Assembly (NCBI GenBank): GCA_016297775.1
Contig: JAEDGA010000020.1
Location: 1 to 18,097 of the forward strand
Source of the DNA: Candidatus Methanomethylophilaceae archaeon
GTDB taxonomy: Archaea; Thermoplasmatota; Thermoplasmata; Methanomassiliicoccales; Methanomethylophilaceae
DNA: 18,097 nt
Direction: 5' to 3'
Under the pieces are notes generated by a model. The model made no database searches, had not been told where the DNA came from, and saw only the letters and a list, made by a program, of their open reading frames with translations. Shown one piece after another: positions 16,501 through 18,097 of the stretch. Made by a program: the position numbers and the translations under genes. Numbering within the stretch: position 1 is the first letter of the stretch; every line of letters begins with the position of its first letter.

Positions 16501-17832
16501 TCCTGGGCATCCGACGGTAACTTGTACAACCCCAACTACGCCGTATGGAATTGGAACGAGACCAGAGGTTGGTACCTGGGCAACACGTTCGGTACAGACG
16601 ATGATAAGGTGTACATCATATCGCATGAGAGATACATCGACTCTCTGTACAACGGTGAGGCATCCGTCGAAGCCGGATACGTCGGACCATATAGGTTCAA
16701 CACCGGTGCGGATGCGTTCTTCGTATACGACGGAAGCAAATCCTACAAGAATGTGGATGAGGCTGTCAAGGCCGCATACCTGAAGTATATGTCCGTCTAC
16801 AGCGTGAACATCTCCGAGTTCGGCCTCAGGATGACTGACGAGACGAACGAGATGTGCGACGGCGACGAGGAGACCGCTCTGTTCCTGTGGTTCTCCGAAT
16901 GCGTGGAATCTGGAACTGCAGATTCATCCGCACTGAAGCCCGGATATGATATATCATGCGCTTCATGGGGTTGGATCCAGTACGCACCTCAGAACCGTGC
17001 AGTGGATGATTACATGGACACCGTGTTCGGACCCTCCGTTCACGAAGTGAGGTTCGTCTCCGAAGGAAAGACCGTTGCGACATCAAAGTTCGCCTACGGT
17101 GAGACCATCGTTCTTCCCAAGGATCCTGTGAAGGCATCCGATTGGATGTACAGTTACAAATTCTCCTCCTGGGGTGGTTACGAGGCTGGAATGAAATTCT
17201 CCAACGAGAGCGAATTCATTGCCGTTTTCGAAAGGTCATTCCTTCCCACAAGCGAGGATAAAAACACCGTGTTCGAATCCGACAACGGAAGCTTCAACAT
17301 CTCTACTGAAGAGATAGAGCACATCACGGAGACCGGAAAGACCGTCACCATCGACACCGGAAGCAGTAACATCGTATTCTCTGCCGATTCCCTGAGTACG
17401 ATCGTTTCCGGATTCGGAGGCGAGATGACCTTCACCGCATCCGTGGCAGAGGAGGGTTCCGTCACCGAGGCACAGAAGGCGGTGGCCGGCGACTCCGTAT
17501 TGTTCTCCATCGAACTCCGTGCGGGAGGACGTAACGTCCACGATCTCGGAGATACGGTGAAGATCACCGTCACGTACGGAAAGACCGTTGAGGAAGGAAA
17601 GAAGGTTATCGTTTACTATCTGGATGACGACGGACGCAAGACCATTGTGGATTCTGCGTACGATCCTGTCACCGGAAAGGTCACGATCTTCACCAACCAT
17701 CTGTCCGTGTACATGATCGATGAGATCGATGACGGCAACGGACCCGATATAGGGATCTATGTCGGTATCGGAGCGGTCATCGTGGTACTTGCGATATTCG
17801 TAGGATTACAGGTGACAAGAAAAGAGGAGTGA
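10576..17832 (+). CDS. Giant anchored surface protein (2418 aa): LRRs, B-repeats, propeller, DUF4430-like
   Basis: Predicted extracellular protein, probably monocistronic. Order: signal peptide (1-27); long BspA-type LRR_5 array (about 90-700); beta-rich region (700-1060); B-repeats (1065-1132, then a variant to 1215), the first with FDTDGGTAVDPKTV and GWYTD; propeller-like region (about 1220-1615; e.g. EKIDIETGVIVKTV, LITLDVDTGALIDTV); two more LRR units (1705-1765; IGANAFYGF, IGANAFYGC); B-repeats (1779-1905); DUF4430-like domain (1912-2024; GTDALDAFITAM helix, YAVWNWNETRGWYLG); a module of unknown type (2025-2150); a B-repeat (2156-2220); a membrane-proximal beta domain (2230-2382; ends TGKVTIFTNHLSVYMI); one membrane helix (2392-2412) with tail RKEE. 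Many N-x-S/T sites would allow glycosylation. Shared operator dyads suggest co-expression with the importer operon. Adhesion, ligand capture or envelope structure are all possible. Confidence 0.85.
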   Translation: MTKNKSIMLMSLICLCLLCVCTIGAFASDDSYAEENVTVTENGLTFQLIDGESGKIAKLTNTGSLSGEITVPATVNYRGVPYPVADSDSFSGNNNVTKVVFLGEMSKIPSEIFSNCTGIVSVEFSKVGSIGDKAFYRCTSLTDVKISGDVKDIGTNAFYGCSSLKSMKLSGVVNIGSNAFYNSALETIDVGTGVETIGSSAFYGTRITSFNLPNLKAINGSFNGMKLLVEVNAPSVTSVKSNAFYQCASLEKVKLSDKVTEFNSTNAFSGCNKLTSLVIGFTDSANISNGAFASLKIENTILSDTKVIYVPRTATSFTIPDGTVEICHSAFRYGIIETITIPSTVKTIGMYAFADCTALKAVTIEGNGLESLQSYAFKGCKSLTDMILPDSVTEVGSYAINETKLSKSVILNLSGVRTLVYLSVGSTIPDDVVCIGSRSIPGGIDTLTIPASVRTLSSYAFSGSTLKDVTIPSTVEVMDNYTFAQCTSLKEVEFESGITYLPAYCFSGCTGLEKVTIPDSVSALNNNVFYNCSSLGTIIVPASVKTIGGSAFYGCKSLTSVDIKGNPDITGASVFNGCSSLASINLWEGIGSIQSNMFRNCTKLSSITIPSTVESIGSYAFYGCGLKSITLPASVKVIDSSSFASCASLESVTIRGTHVDIKGSAFSKCTNIKTLDIYGMLKLTSSSFSNVTGIENLIIHTSVPLYNDYLVSALASITAVENGVKTVSVTYDNGTPVKGKMIISTGSTLVLGDDIVATTFSCLDTAVSGKSISVSPGNKVFSIVGDTVVSGNVLIHAGNGTSDLSIAKGVVSAAPYSFSVSGASVITLPAGMTDVLSNAFVGNTAVRNVMINSDVQFASDSGIESSVKFFKNSIVDVVTGDLPLYGVFTVVGDSTVIMEMNDIHASISVITDGTAIAFSVTPDNSYNRSKIVVKNGDVTLNLMAADSETKIGENSVAGMYYMSSVAGDTKLSITGIELNRYGVTYPADMTGFIMETFGGSKDIPHGNKISFSVLAKPGYVIDGISVTSNAVPLTPTSTLNGLYCYSIEVTDDIEIAISGIVPDRSFTVTFDTDGGTAVDPKTVYNGMTVGAPVTEKPGYIIEGWYTDSSKTVAYDFAAPVIADMTLYAKWVVDTSSMVTVVFSGDNGAVSAIINGYREIASGTKVPAGSNVMFVYDADLRYEFASWMVNGNVVESAGPMYAMSVASDVTVKATSIYLASTPYVNHYDSYTPVNGHYSNIWNSGKGNTTGAQFTGMTYLPAIMGGYAYAKVDNYLEKIDIETGVIVKTVKTADSYSGFYNYTCTGNGLILDCLTGKVFDQDLEQVFSIGSTSARSYYYDQKFFVATKDGTFCYSAVDADTKVSDNVHKPLWNVKVDQVVSNYEGSSTMFFFKDYMYGVAMVNKVISLITLDVDTGALIDTVTIPEFEGKSINTGYMDFNEGYATITAYGAGIFDSTSPESIINIASVKIDDNGYFNRASLRAISSNTGNSYCSALIVEGGLGYVFASGVFQVYDMETMKLLASSSKYSAGGSNISSHGSMAITTGHSGKVIGYVIPYNSSKDLCVFEYTISTNTLESYMLKDAAITSQYASGQVRIAENGYILWVNDSGTMFCIAPTNDVTIVYPDGNSTVLKVIEGKTLAADPAISGYYTDEACKNAFDPSTAITDELKLYVKLSEWYVDDGTLHVVDGSVMSDLGTTDQPWRSEAFTKVIIEDGVTSIGANAFYGFIGIEEVTVPGTVRTIGANAFYGCIALDTFTYISGFDSVDVSAFSGCISLTYSVRFVSDGDTYAEVIGMPFSTIDVPRDPVREGYTFAGWDVTIPDVMPLKDTIVTAKWNINSYTVTFILDGEVYGTPTLVEYGTEIILPKTPSKATDRVYTYKFSGWEGYTDGMIVSKDVVFNGSIVASERPVDRYSFWLIDSTGEYDSINGWYTADGTDALDAFITAMDTAKISIGIEYSTNGHFFNDSSIDVWSVGSWASDGNLYNPNYAVWNWNETRGWYLGNTFGTDDDKVYIISHERYIDSLYNGEASVEAGYVGPYRFNTGADAFFVYDGSKSYKNVDEAVKAAYLKYMSVYSVNISEFGLRMTDETNEMCDGDEETALFLWFSECVESGTADSSALKPGYDISCASWGWIQYAPQNRAVDDYMDTVFGPSVHEVRFVSEGKTVATSKFAYGETIVLPKDPVKASDWMYSYKFSSWGGYEAGMKFSNESEFIAVFERSFLPTSEDKNTVFESDNGSFNISTEEIEHITETGKTVTIDTGSSNIVFSADSLSTIVSGFGGEMTFTASVAEEGSVTEAQKAVAGDSVLFSIELRAGGRNVHDLGDTVKITVTYGKTVEEGKKVIVYYLDDDGRKTIVDSAYDPVTGKVTIFTNHLSVYMIDEIDDGNGPDIGIYVGIGAVIVVLAIFVGLQVTRKEE
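10843..12675 (+). repeat. Long BspA-type LRR array
   Basis: Codons about 90-700 of the 2418-residue protein contain more than twenty LRR_5 units. The clearest recurring pattern is (T/S)IG(S/T/A)xAFYGC.SL..(V/I).IP.(S/T)V. The DNA repeats too: close copies of GCATTCTACGG follow a GG-purine codon pair near 11044, 11175, 12226 and 12432, and again near 15808. Such similarity could allow copy-number change by recombination. Confidence 0.75.
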
Positions 17833-17850
17833 TCCGAGATCCGGACATAT

Positions 17851-17864
17851 GGGGCTCCGGCCCC
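17851..17864. terminator. GC-rich hairpin between convergent genes
   Basis: GGGGC and GCCCC form a 5-bp stem around a TCCG loop, 19 nt after the stop of the giant gene and 12 nt from the stop of the minus-strand gene. It may serve both transcripts. No long T-run follows on the plus strand, so this is only a candidate. Confidence 0.4.
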
Positions 17865-17875
17865 GTAAAACCATT

Positions 17876-18097
17876 TCATCGGAGGCGGCCCCTGTTCCCC
17901 TTCACGGGAAGCTGGATACCGAATGCCTCATAGATGTCGCGGCATTCCTTGGGGATCTCGTTAATGTACCATCCTGATCTCAATTGGGTCGCGTTCATCA
18001 ATCTCAGCCTCTTGAGTATCTTGGGGATGTCTAGAGCCTGCATCTCCTTGTTCATCCTCTGACGCATGTACTTCCTTATCGATAGTGCAATGAACTG
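17876..18097 (-). CDS. C-terminal part of a transposase-like protein (partial)
   Basis: The frame is open from the window edge, so the gene continues beyond it; the visible 73 codons read from QFIALSIRKYM to the TGA at 17878-17876. The residues MNATQLRSGWYINEIPKE, then AFGIQLP, recall the C-terminal tail of IS4/IS1634-type DDE transposases, where a hydrophobic FIALxIRxYMR helix ends the catalytic domain and a short beta segment plus (R/Q)EIxEAxGI follows. This is recognition by eye on a short fragment; none of the catalytic residues are visible. It could also be another basic helical protein. It is convergent with the giant gene. Confidence 0.5.
   Translation of the reverse strand, partial: QFIALSIRKYMRQRMNKEMQALDIPKILKRLRLMNATQLRSGWYINEIPKECRDIYEAFGIQLPVKGNRGRLR

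Noticed and set aside
15331..16626. Long minus-strand open frame (431 codons) inside the giant gene
   Set aside because: Same reasoning: antisense shadow with no signal, repeats or ribosome-binding site of its own.

Overview
The window looks like an accessory, cell-surface locus from a mesophilic, host-associated archaeon. My best guess is a methanogen of the order Methanomassiliicoccales. Reasons: genes start either without a Shine-Dalgarno (behind TATA-like boxes) or with strong GGAGG-type sites; exported proteins carry an N-terminal signal and a single C-terminal membrane helix with a short charged tail; and giant surface proteins combine BspA-type leucine-rich repeats, Listeria-Bacteroides (InlB B-type) repeats and DUF4430-like domains, a mix I associate with gut Methanomassiliicoccales. 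The taxon is an inference from style; no marker gene is present.

Layout. Positions 1-300 are very AT-rich with no gene I can support, but hold several AT-only inverted repeats. A tiny single-helix membrane protein (32 codons) lies on the minus strand at 316-414. From 601 to 10415 five plus-strand genes are packed with 1-nt gaps or short overlaps: (i) a BtuF/FecB-type solute-binding protein with a DUF4430-like domain fused to its N-terminus, (ii) a membrane-anchored PQQ-type beta-propeller with its own DUF4430-like domain, (iii) a BtuC/FecD-type permease, (iv) a BtuD/FecE-type ATPase, and (v) a 1516-residue surface protein with two DUF4430-like domains, a tandem array of B-repeat supermodules and leucine-rich repeats. 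After a 160-bp intergenic region comes a 2418-residue surface protein (10576-17832) built from the same parts list plus a second propeller-like region. The window ends in the 3' part of a convergent gene that looks like an IS transposase C-terminus.

How the genes may work together. The ABC importer is of the class that takes up cobalamin, haem or ferric siderophores. All four exported proteins appear to carry a DUF4430-like domain, the fold family of the C-terminal domain of transcobalamin/intrinsic factor, and one is fused to the binding protein itself. The propeller protein recalls, by fold only, BtuG, the surface cobalamin-capturing propeller of Bacteroides. I therefore propose a corrinoid (or other tetrapyrrole/metal-chelate) scavenging system in which large anchored proteins capture ligand and pass it to the binding protein and permease. 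The operon and the separate giant gene share the same promoter-region dyad, TAGTTGG-N9-CCAACTA, present twice in each, so they probably form one regulon. Substrate and regulator identity are unproven.
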